A stretch of 64,000 nt of DNA from an uncultured Eubacteriales bacterium (GTDB lineage Bacteria > Bacillota > Clostridia > Oscillospirales > Acutalibacteraceae), in contig CASFBL010000009.1 in assembly GCA_949292775.1 (NCBI GenBank), forward strand, positions 1 through 64,000. The letters are read 5' to 3'. Both the position numbers and the translations under genes were made by a program. Positions 17,777-28,400 of this stretch are shown here, piece after piece (within the stretch, counting starts at the first letter, position 1; every line of letters starts with the position of its first letter). Below the pieces are notes generated by a model. The model saw only the letters and a list, made by a program, of their open reading frames with translations, ran no database searches and was not told the DNA's origin.

Positions 17777-19240
17777 ATGCATACCATATTTATTGACGCT
17801 CTTGGCGGCAAAACCAAAATCAATCGGGAAATCTATGGGCATTTTTCCGAACACCTCGGCCGCTGCATTTATGACGGGCTGTTTGTGGGAAAAGATTCTG
17901 ATATTCCGAATATAGACGGCGTACGAAAAGATGCAATCGAAGCGCTTCGCGCCATAAAAATCCCTGTCCTGCGCTGGCCGGGCGGCTGTTTTGCCGAAGA
18001 ATATCACTGGCGCGACGGCATAGGTCCGGTAGAAAACCGCCCTGTTACCGTCAACAATTACTGGGGAAAAGTTCCGGAATCCAACCATTTCGGCACCCAT
18101 GAGTTTTTTAACCTCTGCGAACTGCTTGGCGCACAGCCCTATCTCGCCGCAAACCTGTCCGGCGGTACGGTGCGTGAAATGCAGGATTGGGTAGAGTATA
18201 TTACCTTTGACGGGCATTCAACACTTTCTGACCTGCGCCGCAAAAACGGCCGCAAAAAACCATGGGCGTTGCCCTTTATCGGCATCGGGAACGAAAACTG
18301 GGGCGGCGGCGGAAATATGCGCCCGGAATACTATGCAGACGAATATCGTAAATATCAGACTTTTTGCAAAGATTACGGCGACAACCGCCTGAAAAAAATC
18401 GCCTGCGGACCAAGTGACGACGACTATGACTGGACGGAAAAACTGGTAAAATCTATTCGTCGCTCCAAGCCGTTCGGCATCAGCATGCATCACTACTGCG
18501 CACCGACGCGCAATTGGGATAATAAAGGCAGCGCGACCGCTTTTTCAGATGATGAATACTATTCGACCATTGCCCACGCCATATTTATGGACGAACTGAT
18601 TCAAAAGCACGGAGCGATTATTCGCCGGTATGATGCAGACATTGCGCTTATTGTGGATGAGTGGGGCGTTTGGTGCGACACAGAGCCGGGAACGAATCCA
18701 GACTTTTTATATCAGCAGAATTCCATGCGTGACGCAATCGTCGCTGCCGTTACGCTGAATATTTTTAACAACCATGCGGACATCGTTAAAATGGCAAACC
18801 TCGCGCAAACCGTTAATGTTCTGCAATCTGTTTTGCTGACAGACGGCAAAAATATGCTGAAAACACCAACCTACCATGTATTCGACCTGTTTAAAGCGCA
18901 TCAGGACAGCACACTTCTGCCTTCACATGTTGCTGCACCTGCAAAAGACGATATTCCGTTAATATCTTGCTCCGCATCTCTGACGAAAAACGGTAAATTT
19001 GTTCTCACACTTTGCAATGCTTCGCTGACTGAAGCCATGCCGCTGCGCTGTATTCTGGATAGTGCAGATGTTTCCGCCATTGCCGAAGCAAGAGTGCTCA
19101 CAGCGCCGAAAGAAGCCTGCAACACTTTCGAAGTACCCGACGCTGTTCACCCGGTATCTTTTGACGGCTGCGTTTTAAAGGATGGCTGTCTTTCCTGCAC
19201 CCTGCCGCCGGTGAGCGTTGCGGAAATCGTTTTAAAATAA
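17777..19240 (+). CDS. Alpha-L-arabinofuranosidase, glycoside hydrolase family 51
   Basis: Retaining enzyme that removes arabinofuranose side chains from arabinoxylan or arabinan oligomers. The catalytic barrel shows the conserved LRWPGGCFAEEYHWRDGIGP (residues 65-84), the acid/base Glu173 in GNENWGGGG, and the nucleophile Glu295 in IVDEWGVW. A C-terminal beta domain follows. At 487 residues it is a typical intracellular GH51; no signal peptide is seen. GGAGG precedes the ATG. It appears monocistronic or followed by the small gene at 19289. It is not clustered with arabinose catabolic genes in this window. Confidence 0.94.
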   Translation: MHTIFIDALGGKTKINREIYGHFSEHLGRCIYDGLFVGKDSDIPNIDGVRKDAIEALRAIKIPVLRWPGGCFAEEYHWRDGIGPVENRPVTVNNYWGKVPESNHFGTHEFFNLCELLGAQPYLAANLSGGTVREMQDWVEYITFDGHSTLSDLRRKNGRKKPWALPFIGIGNENWGGGGNMRPEYYADEYRKYQTFCKDYGDNRLKKIACGPSDDDYDWTEKLVKSIRRSKPFGISMHHYCAPTRNWDNKGSATAFSDDEYYSTIAHAIFMDELIQKHGAIIRRYDADIALIVDEWGVWCDTEPGTNPDFLYQQNSMRDAIVAAVTLNIFNNHADIVKMANLAQTVNVLQSVLLTDGKNMLKTPTYHVFDLFKAHQDSTLLPSHVAAPAKDDIPLISCSASLTKNGKFVLTLCNASLTEAMPLRCILDSADVSAIAEARVLTAPKEACNTFEVPDAVHPVSFDGCVLKDGCLSCTLPPVSVAEIVLK

Positions 19241-19288
19241 CATTGCATAAGTGTTTTTGAAACTGCCATACTACTACCGGTGAATAAG

Positions 19289-19813
19289 ATGATTACAGTC
19301 GTTGTCCCCGGTTCTGAAAATGAAAAACATGCAAAAGAGCTCTGTTGTATCCTTGAGAAATTCGGCGGAGCTCTTTTTGCGTCCGCTGATTCCGTTTTGG
19401 ATTTTTCCGCTGCTGCACCCGCTTTTCTTGTATTCAGCACAGATATGGTCCGCACAATCACAACCCGGCACAAGCTTTTGCTGCTCTGCGCAAACACAGT
19501 GAACAGCAAAATTTCCAAAAGCTGTAAATTTGACCGCATTATCGCCGACGGGCTCAATTTAGCCCACAACCGTGACGGTCTGCTAACTATTGGCACCGGA
19601 CGGAACAATGCCGTAAGCATTGCCAGTGCTGATGCTGATACCCTGCACATCAGTGTGCAGGAAATTGTGCACACGCTTGACGGCGCCGAAATTTTGCCTT
19701 GTGAATTTTCGGTTTATTTTCAAAATGTAAGCGCCCGAACAGCCCTTTACGCCTTTTCTGTTTTGCTGCTTGCCGGCAAGGCAGACCCCGGAAAACTGCA
19801 AATCCAACTATAA
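19289..19813 (+). CDS. Hypothetical protein
   Basis: A 174-residue protein with no recognised family. It begins with a strand-rich stretch (MITVVVPGSENEKHAKELCC) that resembles a small alpha/beta fold, has no membrane segment after a signal and no catalytic motif. The end is mildly hydrophobic (TALYAFSVLLLAGK). GGTGA lies a few bases before the ATG at 19289; a GTG three codons upstream is possible but poorly placed. It begins 48 bp after GH51 on the same strand and ends at a hairpin, so it may be read from the GH51 promoter. No function is proposed. Confidence 0.6.
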   Translation: MITVVVPGSENEKHAKELCCILEKFGGALFASADSVLDFSAAAPAFLVFSTDMVRTITTRHKLLLLCANTVNSKISKSCKFDRIIADGLNLAHNRDGLLTIGTGRNNAVSIASADADTLHISVQEIVHTLDGAEILPCEFSVYFQNVSARTALYAFSVLLLAGKADPGKLQIQL

Positions 19814-19842
19814 AACCGCCCTGTTTTCACAGAGCGGTTTTA
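19812..19842. terminator. Rho-independent terminator
   Basis: AAAACCGC / GCGGTTTT stem overlapping the stop of the hypothetical gene, between convergent genes. Confidence 0.65.
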
Positions 19843-19866
19843 ATATAGATAAAAATCATCTATGTA

Positions 19867-20355
19867 TCAATACCCCATTGTGCCGTTTAAGGATTCGTCT
19901 TCATCAATCCACTTCTGCACATGAACAATACGGTAGTCATCCTTGGTGTCGCGGATAATAACATGTGCTATACCGGCGTTAATAATCATTCGCTTACACA
20001 TGGAACAGCTGCTGGCATTTGCCACATATTCACCCGTGTCACATTCAACACCAACCAAATAAAGGGTGCTGCCGAGCATCTTATTTCTAGAACTACTGAT
20101 GATTGCGTTTGCCTCAGCATGAACGCTCCGGCAAAGCTCATATCGTTCACCGCGCGGCACATTCATTTTGGAACGGATGCAGTAATTCAAATCCGTGCAG
20201 TTTTTGCGACCGCGAGGCGCGCCAACATAACCGGTAGAGATGACCTCATCATTCTGGACGATAACTGCACCATACCGCCGGCGCAGACAGGTGCTCCGCT
20301 GTGAAACCACCTCGGCAAGGTCCAGATAATAATTGATTTTGTCGCGTCTTTCCAA
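19867..20355 (-). CDS. Deoxycytidylate (dCMP) deaminase
   Basis: Zinc enzyme converting dCMP to dUMP for thymidylate synthesis. The zinc and catalytic motif HAEANAI lies in SVHAEANAIISSS and the second zinc motif is SCSMCKRMIINAG, both in the ComEB/dCMP-deaminase arrangement. The long insert with NYCIRSKMNVPRGERYELC between them is also typical of dCMP deaminases. The best start is probably the TTG at 20355, eight bases after AGGGAG; the GTG at 20364 directly abuts that site and is too close. About 162 residues. It has its own promoter just upstream. Confidence 0.93.
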   Translation of the reverse strand: MERRDKINYYLDLAEVVSQRSTCLRRRYGAVIVQNDEVISTGYVGAPRGRKNCTDLNYCIRSKMNVPRGERYELCRSVHAEANAIISSSRNKMLGSTLYLVGVECDTGEYVANASSCSMCKRMIINAGIAHVIIRDTKDDYRIVHVQKWIDEDESLNGTMGY

Positions 20356-20386
20356 AATGAACACTCCCTACTTTTAGTATAGTAAC

Positions 20387-20415
20387 ATTGTATCATACAC
20401 TGCATATAGGTGCAA
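20387..20415 (-). promoter_or_regulatory. SigA-type promoter of the dCMP deaminase gene
   Basis: TTGCAC (20410-20415) and TACAAT (20387-20392) on the minus strand with 17 bp between. Confidence 0.65.
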
Positions 20416-20430
20416 TACGGTATTTTTCAC

Positions 20431-20470
20431 AAAAAAAGCTGTTTTCTTATAGGAAAACAGCTTTAAAAAA
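20431..20470. terminator. Rho-independent terminator after rpoD
   Basis: AAAGCTGTTTTC / GAAAACAGCTTT stem with A and T runs, directly downstream of the rpoD stop on the minus strand. Confidence 0.85.
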
Positions 20471-20471
20471 A

Positions 20472-21569
20472 TCAGTCTAAAAAGTCTTTAAGCTTTTTGC
20501 TGCGGCTGGGGTGACGAAGCTTGCGAAGCGCTTTTGCTTCAATCTGACGAATACGCTCACGCGTAACGCCAAATTCACTGCCCACTTCCTCCAGTGTTCT
20601 GGGGTGACCGTCCTCCAAACCAAAGCGCAGAGACAGCACCTTTGCCTCGCGCAAAGTCAGCGTTTTGAGAACATCGTTAAGCTGCTCTTTCAAAAGCAGC
20701 ATAGAAGCCGCGTCGGCCGGTGCAAGGGCATCGTCGTCGGGAATGAAGTCACCAAGATGGCTGTCATCTTCTTCACCGATAGGCGTCTCCAAAGAAACAG
20801 GTTCCTGCGAAACGCGCAGAATTTCACGCACCTTTTCCACCGGCATGTTCAGCTCAGCGGCAATTTCTTCCGCCGTCGGGTCACGGCCGTTTTTATGGAG
20901 TAGCTGGCTGTTGGTCTTTTTCACCTTGTTGATGGTTTCCACCATGTGTACCGGAATACGAATGGTGCGCGCCTGGTCGGCAATCGCACGGGTAATTGCC
21001 TGACGAATCCACCAAGTCGCATATGTGGAAAATTTGAAGCCTTTGGTGTAGTCAAACTTGTCCACCGCTTTGATAAGGCCCAAATTCCCCTCTTGAATCA
21101 AATCCAAAAACTGCATGCCGCGGCCGACATAGCGTTTTGCAATGCTGACCACCAAACGAAGGTTGGCCTCAGCAAGACGCTGTTTCGCCTGTTGATCATC
21201 GTCGCCGATACGAATGGCAAGTTCAATTTCCTCTTCCGGTGTGAGCAGCGGTACACGGCCAATCTCTTTGAGATACACTTTGACCGGGTCGTCCATTGTC
21301 ACATTGCGGGAATCCGCAGCGGCGGCCGCCGCCTCCTGCCCTTTGGGCAGTTCGGAATCAAAATTCAGCTCGTCCAGCGCCGAATCGTTCATATCGTCGA
21401 TGATCTCGATATTTTGCGCTTCAATGTTTTCATAGAGCTTGTCCAGTTCATCCATTTCGAAATCCATTTCAAGAATTGCGGCATCGATTTCCTGGGTAGT
21501 GAGCTTACCGGCGGCTTTGCCTTTTTCAAGTAAAGCCATTACCGGACTTTTCTTCTCTGAATTCTCCAT
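20472..21569 (-). CDS. rpoD: RNA polymerase primary sigma factor SigA/RpoD
   Basis: Housekeeping sigma factor. A short acidic N-terminal region is followed by region 1.2 ([20 protein letters not shown]), region 2 ([20 protein letters not shown], then [20 protein letters not shown]), region 3 ([15 protein letters not shown]), and region 4 with EREVLSL-type text seen as [14 protein letters not shown] and the [22 protein letters not shown]. At 365 residues it matches Firmicute SigA. AAGGAG precedes the ATG. It follows dnaG by 44 bp, the classical macromolecular-synthesis operon order. This SigA accounts for the TTGaca/TATaat promoters noted across the window. Confidence 0.98.
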   Translation of the reverse strand: MENSEKKSPVMALLEKGKAAGKLTTQEIDAAILEMDFEMDELDKLYENIEAQNIEIIDDMNDSALDELNFDSELPKGQEAAAAAADSRNVTMDDPVKVYLKEIGRVPLLTPEEEIELAIRIGDDDQQAKQRLAEANLRLVVSIAKRYVGRGMQFLDLIQEGNLGLIKAVDKFDYTKGFKFSTYATWWIRQAITRAIADQARTIRIPVHMVETINKVKKTNSQLLHKNGRDPTAEEIAAELNMPVEKVREILRVSQEPVSLETPIGEEDDSHLGDFIPDDDALAPADAASMLLLKEQLNDVLKTLTLREAKVLSLRFGLEDGHPRTLEEVGSEFGVTRERIRQIEAKALRKLRHPSRSKKLKDFLD

Positions 21570-21613
21570 AAAATCTCCTTCATTTTATGTAAATTTAAGG
21601 ATCCACACAAATC

Positions 21614-23383
21614 CTAATTTTGGCGAAATAGTTTCAAATAGTCCTCATCCGACAGACTCGATGGGTCCACCGGGACACTTTTATCTTTTTCCTTTGAGAG
21701 AACATTTATGCAATCTCGGCACTCCGTTATGGTGTTCGCAAGCTGCGGAATAAGTGTTTGAATGCGGGCTACCGCGCTGATTTCCTCACCGGTAAAATCG
21801 GAAGCGGAAAGCGCCGACAACATAAACTCCCCATTATTTTCAATTTGCCCAGAAACCGCCTCAAAAACGCGTCGGTTAAAGGAAGTCAAAAACAAATCGG
21901 AAGAAATACTGTTTTTGAGTTGCCCGAAAAACGCCGGATTATTCATCAAAGACGCAAGCAGCACTTCTTCAGCGCGTGCAGCGCGCAGGTGTTTTTCTCG
22001 TTCGGGATTCACCTCGCGAACCGCCTTTGCTGCGGTTTTTTCATAGTCCCGCACTTCTTTGAGCTTTTCTTTTTTATTTTTATAAGAATTGGCCTTATGC
22101 ATGCGCTTGGCTTGCAGTAAAATCGCTTGCTTATCTACACCGAGTTCTTCCGAAAGCCGGCCGGCATAGACATCCAATTCCACGGGACTTTTTACCCGCG
22201 CCAAGACAGAACAAGCGGTCTCGAAAAATTTGACCTTACCGTCAGAGGTATTTACATCCAGTCCTTCACGCGCCTGCAAAAGCTTATATTCAATATCATT
22301 TGCCGCATCGCTAATCAAAGACTTAAAACGCTCCGGGCCGTATTTCTTTATAATTTCGTCGGGGTCTTTTCCGCCCTCCATATGAATTACTTTCACATGT
22401 ACGGTGGTTTTCGAAAACAACGCCAGCGCTTTTCGTGCCGCTTTCTGCCCGGCTTCGTCGGAATCATAGCACAGCAAAACTTCCGATGCATAGCGCGAAA
22501 GCAAAGACGCCTGCTGTTCTGTAAGCGCTGTGCCAAGCCCTGCGACAGCGTTATCAAAGCCGGCCTGATGCAGGGAAACAACATCCATGTTACCCTCACA
22601 GAGGATAAGTGAATCCTTACCGGATTTTTTAGCGAAGTTTAACGCGAAAATATTTTCACCTTTTTTGTAAATCAGCGTGTCGCTGGTATTGACATATTTT
22701 GCACGCGCATCCGAAGTAATCGCACGACCGCTGAAAGCAAGCACATTGCCACGCAGGTCAATTACAGGGAACATAACACGATTGACAAACGCGTCGTAAT
22801 AGTGTTTTCGGTCGTTTTTTTGACTTAGGCGCAACAGGTTCGCTTCATAAAGTTCCCGGTCTGAAAAGCCGGCGGCATGCAGCGCGGTGCGTAAGGCGTC
22901 CCAACTGTCCGGCGCAAACCCAAGCCCGAATTTTGTGATAATCTGGTCGGAAAGCCCGCGGTCATGTAAATAAGCAAGCCCAGCCTGCCCCGCCGGAGAA
23001 TACAGCGTTTTGTGGAAAAATCGGGCGGCAAGCCGGTTGGCCTCAAACATGCGGCGGCGCTTTTCATGAAGCCCGGCGTCGTAATGATTGTCCTGCGGCA
23101 TAGAAAGCCCGACTTTTTCCGAAAGGAACCGCACCGCCTCGACATAGTCAAGGTTTTCAATATTCTTGATAAAAGTGATGACATCGCCGCCGTTGCCACA
23201 GCCAAAGCAATAATAGGACTGCGTTTCGGGATAAACGGTAAAAGATGGCGTTTTTTCATTGTGAAACGGGCAAAGGCCTGTTAAAATCTTCCCCTTACGC
23301 TTAAGAGAGACATAGGAAGAAACGATTGACTCAATGTCCGCACGCGAACGCAGTTCCAGCAAATACGATTCATCAATCGCCAC
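21614..23383 (-). CDS. dnaG: DNA primase DnaG
   Basis: Makes RNA primers for lagging-strand DNA synthesis. The N-terminal CHC2 zinc-binding domain contains CPFHNEKTPSF and YYCFGCGNGGDVITF. The catalytic core shows the conserved AKYVNTSDTLIYKKGENIF, and the TOPRIM domain has LILCEGNMDVVSLHQAG and LCYDSDEAGQKAARKA. A C-terminal helicase-interaction domain follows. The length of 589 residues is standard. The first codon is GTG, with GAGGTGA six bases upstream. It lies between dgt and rpoD on the same strand, replacing the usual rpsU-dnaG-rpoD arrangement. Confidence 0.97.
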   Translation of the reverse strand: MAIDESYLLELRSRADIESIVSSYVSLKRKGKILTGLCPFHNEKTPSFTVYPETQSYYCFGCGNGGDVITFIKNIENLDYVEAVRFLSEKVGLSMPQDNHYDAGLHEKRRRMFEANRLAARFFHKTLYSPAGQAGLAYLHDRGLSDQIITKFGLGFAPDSWDALRTALHAAGFSDRELYEANLLRLSQKNDRKHYYDAFVNRVMFPVIDLRGNVLAFSGRAITSDARAKYVNTSDTLIYKKGENIFALNFAKKSGKDSLILCEGNMDVVSLHQAGFDNAVAGLGTALTEQQASLLSRYASEVLLCYDSDEAGQKAARKALALFSKTTVHVKVIHMEGGKDPDEIIKKYGPERFKSLISDAANDIEYKLLQAREGLDVNTSDGKVKFFETACSVLARVKSPVELDVYAGRLSEELGVDKQAILLQAKRMHKANSYKNKKEKLKEVRDYEKTAAKAVREVNPEREKHLRAARAEEVLLASLMNNPAFFGQLKNSISSDLFLTSFNRRVFEAVSGQIENNGEFMLSALSASDFTGEEISAVARIQTLIPQLANTITECRDCINVLSKEKDKSVPVDPSSLSDEDYLKLFRQN

Positions 23384-23415
23384 CTAAATCACCTCTTTTT
23401 TAAAATTTATAGAAA

Positions 23416-24426
23416 TTAAAATCCCTTTTCAAGCCAGGCTTTGGGAATAAAAATGCGGTGGTAGACGCTTAACACATAGCTGTCGGACATGCTCGCGACA
23501 TAGTCGCAGGCAGCCCGGTTTGCGCCCTCTTCAATGGTTGTCTGCCAAAATGTAGAGGGAAGTTTGTCGGGGTGCTCGGAATAATAGACATATAAGCTTT
23601 TTATAAGCGCCTCGGCCTTTTTCTCTTCCCCTTTGCAGACGGGATTCGTATATACATGCTTAAACATAAAGCGGTTCAATTCCGCAAACGCCTGACTGAC
23701 AGGCAAAGAAAGAGAAATGTCGTTTTCACTGTTTTCTATAACCGACACGACCAGCGTATTGATGCGCTCTGATTTAGAAGCGCCGAGTGTTTCCCGCACA
23801 TCCAGCGGAATATCCTCTTCCCGCATCACATTGGCGCGCACGGCGTCGTCGATGTCGTGGTTTAAGTAAGCAATTTTATCAGCGATTTTAACAATGCGCC
23901 CTTCTAAAGTGTCTGCCTCTTTGCCCGTTGTGTGGCAACGGATGCCGTCGCGCACCTCGTAAGTAAGATTAAGCCCCTTGCCATTTTTTTCGAGCTTGTC
24001 CACCACACGCAGGCTCTGCTCATAATGACGGAAGCCGCCTTCAAACACTTCATCGAGTGCACGCTCCCCTGCATGACCGAACGGCGTGTGACCGAGGTCG
24101 TGTCCGAGCGCAATCGCTTCGGTAAGGTCTTCGTTCAGACGCAGTGCTCGCGCAATGGTGCGGGCAATTTGCGAGACTTCTAAAGTATGTGTCAGCCGGG
24201 TGCGGTAGTGGTCACCCTCCGGCGAGAGAAACACCTGGGTTTTATGTTTCAGGCGGCGAAACGCATTACAGTGGAGAATCCGATCGCGGTCGCGCTGAAA
24301 TGCAGTGCGAATCGGGCATTCCTCTTCCGGCACTTGTCTTCCGCGGCTGTTTTGCGCAAGGCACGCACGGTCTGAAAGCGTTATTTGTTCAATTTCTTCG
24401 GTACGCTTGCGAACAGAAGCATCCAT
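23416..24426 (-). CDS. dgt: dGTPase-like HD-domain triphosphohydrolase
   Basis: HD-superfamily enzyme of the deoxyguanosinetriphosphate triphosphohydrolase-like group, expected to hydrolyse dNTPs to nucleosides and triphosphate. The N-terminal FRRLKHKTQVFLSPEGDHY and the metal-binding LTHTLEVSQIARTIAR / GHDLGHTPFGHAGE (HD pair) are diagnostic. Later HDIDDA supplies the final Asp. The 336 residues match the short Gram-positive type. It is 32 bp upstream of dnaG and 57 bp after yigZ, on the same strand; the dgt-dnaG-rpoD neighbourhood is common in Clostridia and ties nucleotide-pool control to replication. Confidence 0.92.
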   Translation of the reverse strand: MDASVRKRTEEIEQITLSDRACLAQNSRGRQVPEEECPIRTAFQRDRDRILHCNAFRRLKHKTQVFLSPEGDHYRTRLTHTLEVSQIARTIARALRLNEDLTEAIALGHDLGHTPFGHAGERALDEVFEGGFRHYEQSLRVVDKLEKNGKGLNLTYEVRDGIRCHTTGKEADTLEGRIVKIADKIAYLNHDIDDAVRANVMREEDIPLDVRETLGASKSERINTLVVSVIENSENDISLSLPVSQAFAELNRFMFKHVYTNPVCKGEEKKAEALIKSLYVYYSEHPDKLPSTFWQTTIEEGANRAACDYVASMSDSYVLSVYHRIFIPKAWLEKGF

Positions 24427-24483
24427 TTTTCCACCGCCATTACTGTCTTTATTTTGATATACGCAAAAAAATGCTGCATCCCT

Positions 24484-25107
24484 TTAAATTTCGGCAAAAT
24501 TTTCACCGATTTTTTTCGCTCGGATTCGACCGTCGGAAGCATCAAAGATTTTTTCGCAAAGCGCTGTTTCTTTTTCAGAAGCTACGGAAAACGAAAGCGT
24601 CACTTTATCAGAAAAATCTGAAGTTTGCACCGTGGCGCCGCAATCCGGCAAAATGGTTAAAAGGCGCTGATAAAACGCATAGTCGGTTTCCACCTGTAAA
24701 ATGCTGCACGGTCCCTTAGTGACAATACCGCCCGCCAAAACTGCGAGCTTTGCCGTGTGCGAATAGGCACGCACAAGCCCGCCCGTTCCCAAAAGCACGC
24801 CGCCGAAATATCGGGTCACGACTACGGCAACATCAAAAAGCTTTTCTTTTTCGAGCACATCAAGCACCGGAACGCCCGCTGTACCCTGTGGTTCGCCGTC
24901 ATCGCTGTAACGCTTAACGCCGCCGTCCCGCAAAATATAGGCAAAAACATTGTGTTTAGCGTCCCAGTGTTTTTTTCGGATTTCCTCAATAAAATCCGTT
25001 GCCTCTTGCGCAGACTGCACGGGACGCACATATCCGATAAATTGCGAGCGCTTTTCAGTAAACGAATCACACCCCGCGCCATGCACGGTTTTGTATGCAG
25101 AAAGCAT
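24484..25107 (-). CDS. yigZ: YigZ/IMPACT family protein
   Basis: A 207-residue UPF0029/IMPACT-type protein. The N-terminal domain has EKRSQFIGYVRPV, WDAKHNVFAYIL and the conserved core YSDDGEPQGTAGVPVLDVL, followed by VVVTRYFGGVLLGTGGLVRAY. A C-terminal DUF1949 ferredoxin-like domain completes it. Eukaryotic IMPACT regulates translation through GCN1; the bacterial function is not established. AGGAG precedes the ATG. It may be the first gene of the yigZ-dgt-dnaG-rpoD run, since the preceding rpmE ends in a terminator. Confidence 0.93.
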   Translation of the reverse strand: MLSAYKTVHGAGCDSFTEKRSQFIGYVRPVQSAQEATDFIEEIRKKHWDAKHNVFAYILRDGGVKRYSDDGEPQGTAGVPVLDVLEKEKLFDVAVVVTRYFGGVLLGTGGLVRAYSHTAKLAVLAGGIVTKGPCSILQVETDYAFYQRLLTILPDCGATVQTSDFSDKVTLSFSVASEKETALCEKIFDASDGRIRAKKIGENFAEI

Positions 25108-25126
25108 AGTCTTTCTCCTAAAAATG

Positions 25127-25153
25127 AAAAAAGCGGCACATCTGCGCCGCTTT
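25127..25153 (-). terminator. Rho-independent terminator after rpmE
   Basis: AAAGCGGC / GCCGCTTT stem; on the minus strand it is followed by a run of six T. Confidence 0.8.
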
Positions 25154-25164
25154 CATCGAATGCG

Positions 25165-25368
25165 TTATTTGTTCAGATTGAATCTCTTGTTGAATCTGTC
25201 TACGCGCCCACCGGTGTCCACCAATTTCTGTTTACCGGTGAAGAACGGGTGGCAGTTTGAGCAAATGTCCACGCGAAGATCCTGCTTGGTGGAACGGGTT
25301 TCATACTCAGCGCCGCATGCGCATTTCACGGTCGTGGTTTTGTATTCGGGATGAATTCCCTGCTTCAT
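25165..25368 (-). CDS. rpmE: 50S ribosomal protein L31
   Basis: Ribosomal protein L31 of the zinc-binding (C+) type. The 67 residues open with [20 protein letters not shown], and the four zinc Cys are found as a CxC pair (residues 16 and 18) and a CxxC pair (37 and 40, in [13 protein letters not shown]). The C-terminus [15 protein letters not shown] is diagnostic. ATG at 25368 has GAGGTGA at good spacing; eight more codons are open upstream but lack a site. The gene stands alone with its own promoter and terminator. Confidence 0.97.
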   Translation of the reverse strand: MKQGIHPEYKTTTVKCACGAEYETRSTKQDLRVDICSNCHPFFTGKQKLVDTGGRVDRFNKRFNLNK

Positions 25369-25424
25369 TTCAGTCACCTCTTTCGGTTCCAATTAAAGTA
25401 TACATTACTATAACAGCAGATAGA

Positions 25425-25453
25425 ATTTTACCACAGCATTTTATAAAATGCAA
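25425..25453 (-). promoter_or_regulatory. SigA-type promoter of rpmE
   Basis: TTGCAT (25448-25453) and TAAAAT (25425-25430) on the minus strand, 17 bp apart, about 55 bp upstream of the start codon. Confidence 0.7.
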
Positions 25454-25473
25454 GTCTTTTTTTGAAATCCTCG

Positions 25474-28400
25474 TCAAATATTTACAAGGACCTCTTTTTT
25501 CAAATCAAAAGCATATAAAACAGCGCATTTTACAGGCATTTCGAACATTTCTTCGGCGGCGCGTTTGTAAACGGCAAGCTGCTTTTTATAGCGTTCCTTG
25601 AGTGTGTCTTCGTTTTTTGTTCGGTCGGTTTTGTAATCGACCAAAACGAGCTGACCGTTCTCACAAAACACGCAGTCAATGACGCCCTGCACCAAAACGC
25701 ACGAAGAAGAGAATTCTGCCGAAATATCCCCTTGGACTTCGCTTGCCGGGAAAAATACAGTGAATTTTTGCTCTCTGTAAAGTGCGTCCGCTTTCTGCAT
25801 TCTTTCAAGCAACGCGGAATGAAGAAAAGCTTGCAGCGCATCACGGTCGAGCATTTCACACGCCTCCGGTGTTAAAAATCCACGAGATTGCAGGCGGTTG
25901 ATTTCCTGTTCCAAATCCGCTTTTGCCGCCGCAAAATCGCAGACCTCAACAAAGCGGTGTGTCGCCGTGCCGCGCATGGCGGGGGTCATGCCGCCCTTTC
26001 CTAAAAACGCAGGTTTTGCAGTTGCAAAAAAGGTAAAGCCGGTATCGCTTTCATTAAGCGCCGAAGCAGAGACTTTAGCAGGACAAACCGAAAGCGGCAA
26101 GCCCGGATATGCATATTCCACGCGCGAAGCGATATAAGAAAGCCATTCATCGGTAGGCAACGCAGGCTCGGCACTTTCCGTTTCTTTCATCTCTGCGGTA
26201 AAAGGTTCATCACAGAACACCTGCAAATGAAAATCAGCAGCGGCTTTCGGAATCATCGGAAACTCCGAAAGTGCCCGAAGCGTTTCCGCTTCCGGGTGAT
26301 GCACCAATGCGGCGATAATCCAATCCAAATAACTGTTCACACCGCGCACAAACGCCGCGGGCAAGGTTTCATCACCTGCGACGGTTGCCGCGCGGTCGAC
26401 AATTTTCGGCAGGCGATGGGTATAAGACCCGGACCCGACCAAAATCAATTTTTCTTTGGCTCGCGTCAAGGCGACATATAAAACCCGAAGTTCTTCCGCT
26501 TTCGCATCAATATCTTTGGCAAGCTGCGTCGTGACATAAGGCAGAGAAGTATAAATGCGCCGCCGCGCCGAATCGTAAATGCGAAGCCCAAGTTTAAACG
26601 CCGGATGAATCAGCAATTTTTGGCGTTGGTCGGTTTGATTAAACTGTTTGCCGCAGTTGGCAAGAATCACGACCGGAAATTCCAAGCCTTTACTTTTGTG
26701 AATGGTCATAATCCGCACGACATCGGCATATTCCGAAACGCCGGTTGCCGCTTCCAGCTTCGCTTCGTTCGCTTCCAATTTTTCAAGATAGCGTAAAAAT
26801 CCGGAAAGCCCGGTTTTGCCGTTATCGGTATAAGTTTGGGCATATTCCAAAAGCAAAAGCAAATTGAGCTTTCGGTTGTCGCCGCCGTTCATGGCACCGG
26901 CAATTGCCATAAAGCCGGTGCGCTCGTAAATCGTCCGCAGCAGCGCTGCCGGCGAAAGCGTGACCGAAAGCGCACGCAGGGCATTATATTCCGCCAAAAA
27001 GTTTTTGCATTTTGCCGTTTCGGACATTTGCATTTTCTGAAACAGCGTTTCTTCTTGAGATGACAGCTTAATTTCAGCGAGTTCGTCCGGCGCAAACCCC
27101 CAAATCGGCGACATTAAACAAGCGGCAAGCGGCACATCCTGCAACGGGTTGTTAATCGTTTTTAAAAGCGAAAAGATAACGCGGATTTCTTGCATTGAGA
27201 AAAAGCCGCCTTTTTTCTGATAAAACGCGGGAACACCGGCGTTTTCCAGCGCGTCGCGATATTTCGGCGCGTTGCCCAGCGCACGCATCAAAATACAAAT
27301 ATCGCCGTACCGCACCGGGCGTTTTTCCCCGTCTTTGCCGGTCACGAGCATGCCGGATTCTATAAGCTTCTCGATAAGTCCCGCCAAATATTCCGCTTCC
27401 GGCAGTTTGCCGGTCTCTGTCGGGGCATTGGAAGTTAAAAGGTGCAATTCCAAAGGCGGGTCTTCTTGTTCGTTAAATTTCGCCGCGGGGTTTAACCGCT
27501 CGGTCGCGCGGTAATCCACACCGCCGATTTCCGGCGTCATCAGCCGGTCAAACATGAAATTGATGCCTTTCGCAACGGTTTTTCGAGAACGAAAATTGCG
27601 GTCGAGCGTAATGCGCGCCGGAAAGGTTTTACCGTCAAAATCGGCATAAGAAGCGCGGCGGTTAAGGAACAATTCCGGCATGGCAAGGCGGAAGCCGTAA
27701 ATGCTCTGTTTGATATCGCCGACCATAAATAAATTTTGCTCGTCGCGGGAAATCGCCGAAAACAGCAAATCCTGCATTTCGTTCGTGTCCTGATATTCGT
27801 CTAAAAAGATATAATCATATTTTTCCCGCAGTGCGTCAGCGACCGCCGTTTTGCGGTAAGAGCCGTCCCGTTCCTGTGTCACAACGAGGCTTAAGGTCAT
27901 ATGGGAAATGTCGTTAAATTCATAGGCGTTTTGCGTGAGTTTTTCTGCAAACAGCGCTTCGGAAAACGCGCAAACGGTATCAATTAAAAGTTGCACCACC
28001 GGCTGGAGGAACGCCATATCTTCTTGAAATTCCTGTTCGGAACAGGGCATCAGTTCGGGAATAGACTCTATACTTTTTTTTGCCCTTTCCCGAAGCGCTT
28101 TGACATTGGCCTGTATAGCGCTGTCTTTATATTCTTTTGGAACCCGTTTAAATTTTTCTTTCTTATTTTTATAACCCTGCGCAGCTTCCAGTAAAGCATC
28201 CCAACTGTCCGAAGAAGCGAGCGCATCCAGTTCGCAAATCATTTGCAAGTCACTTTCAATCGCCGGTGCATAAGCTTCTGCAAGCGGGGCGTCGTCACAC
28301 ATCAAGTCGAGCGCCTGCTGTGCAGTGCGTTTGCCCTCATCTAAGCAGTCTCGGACATTTTGCAAAACGAGCGGATACCAAATCGATTCCTGTATGGAGA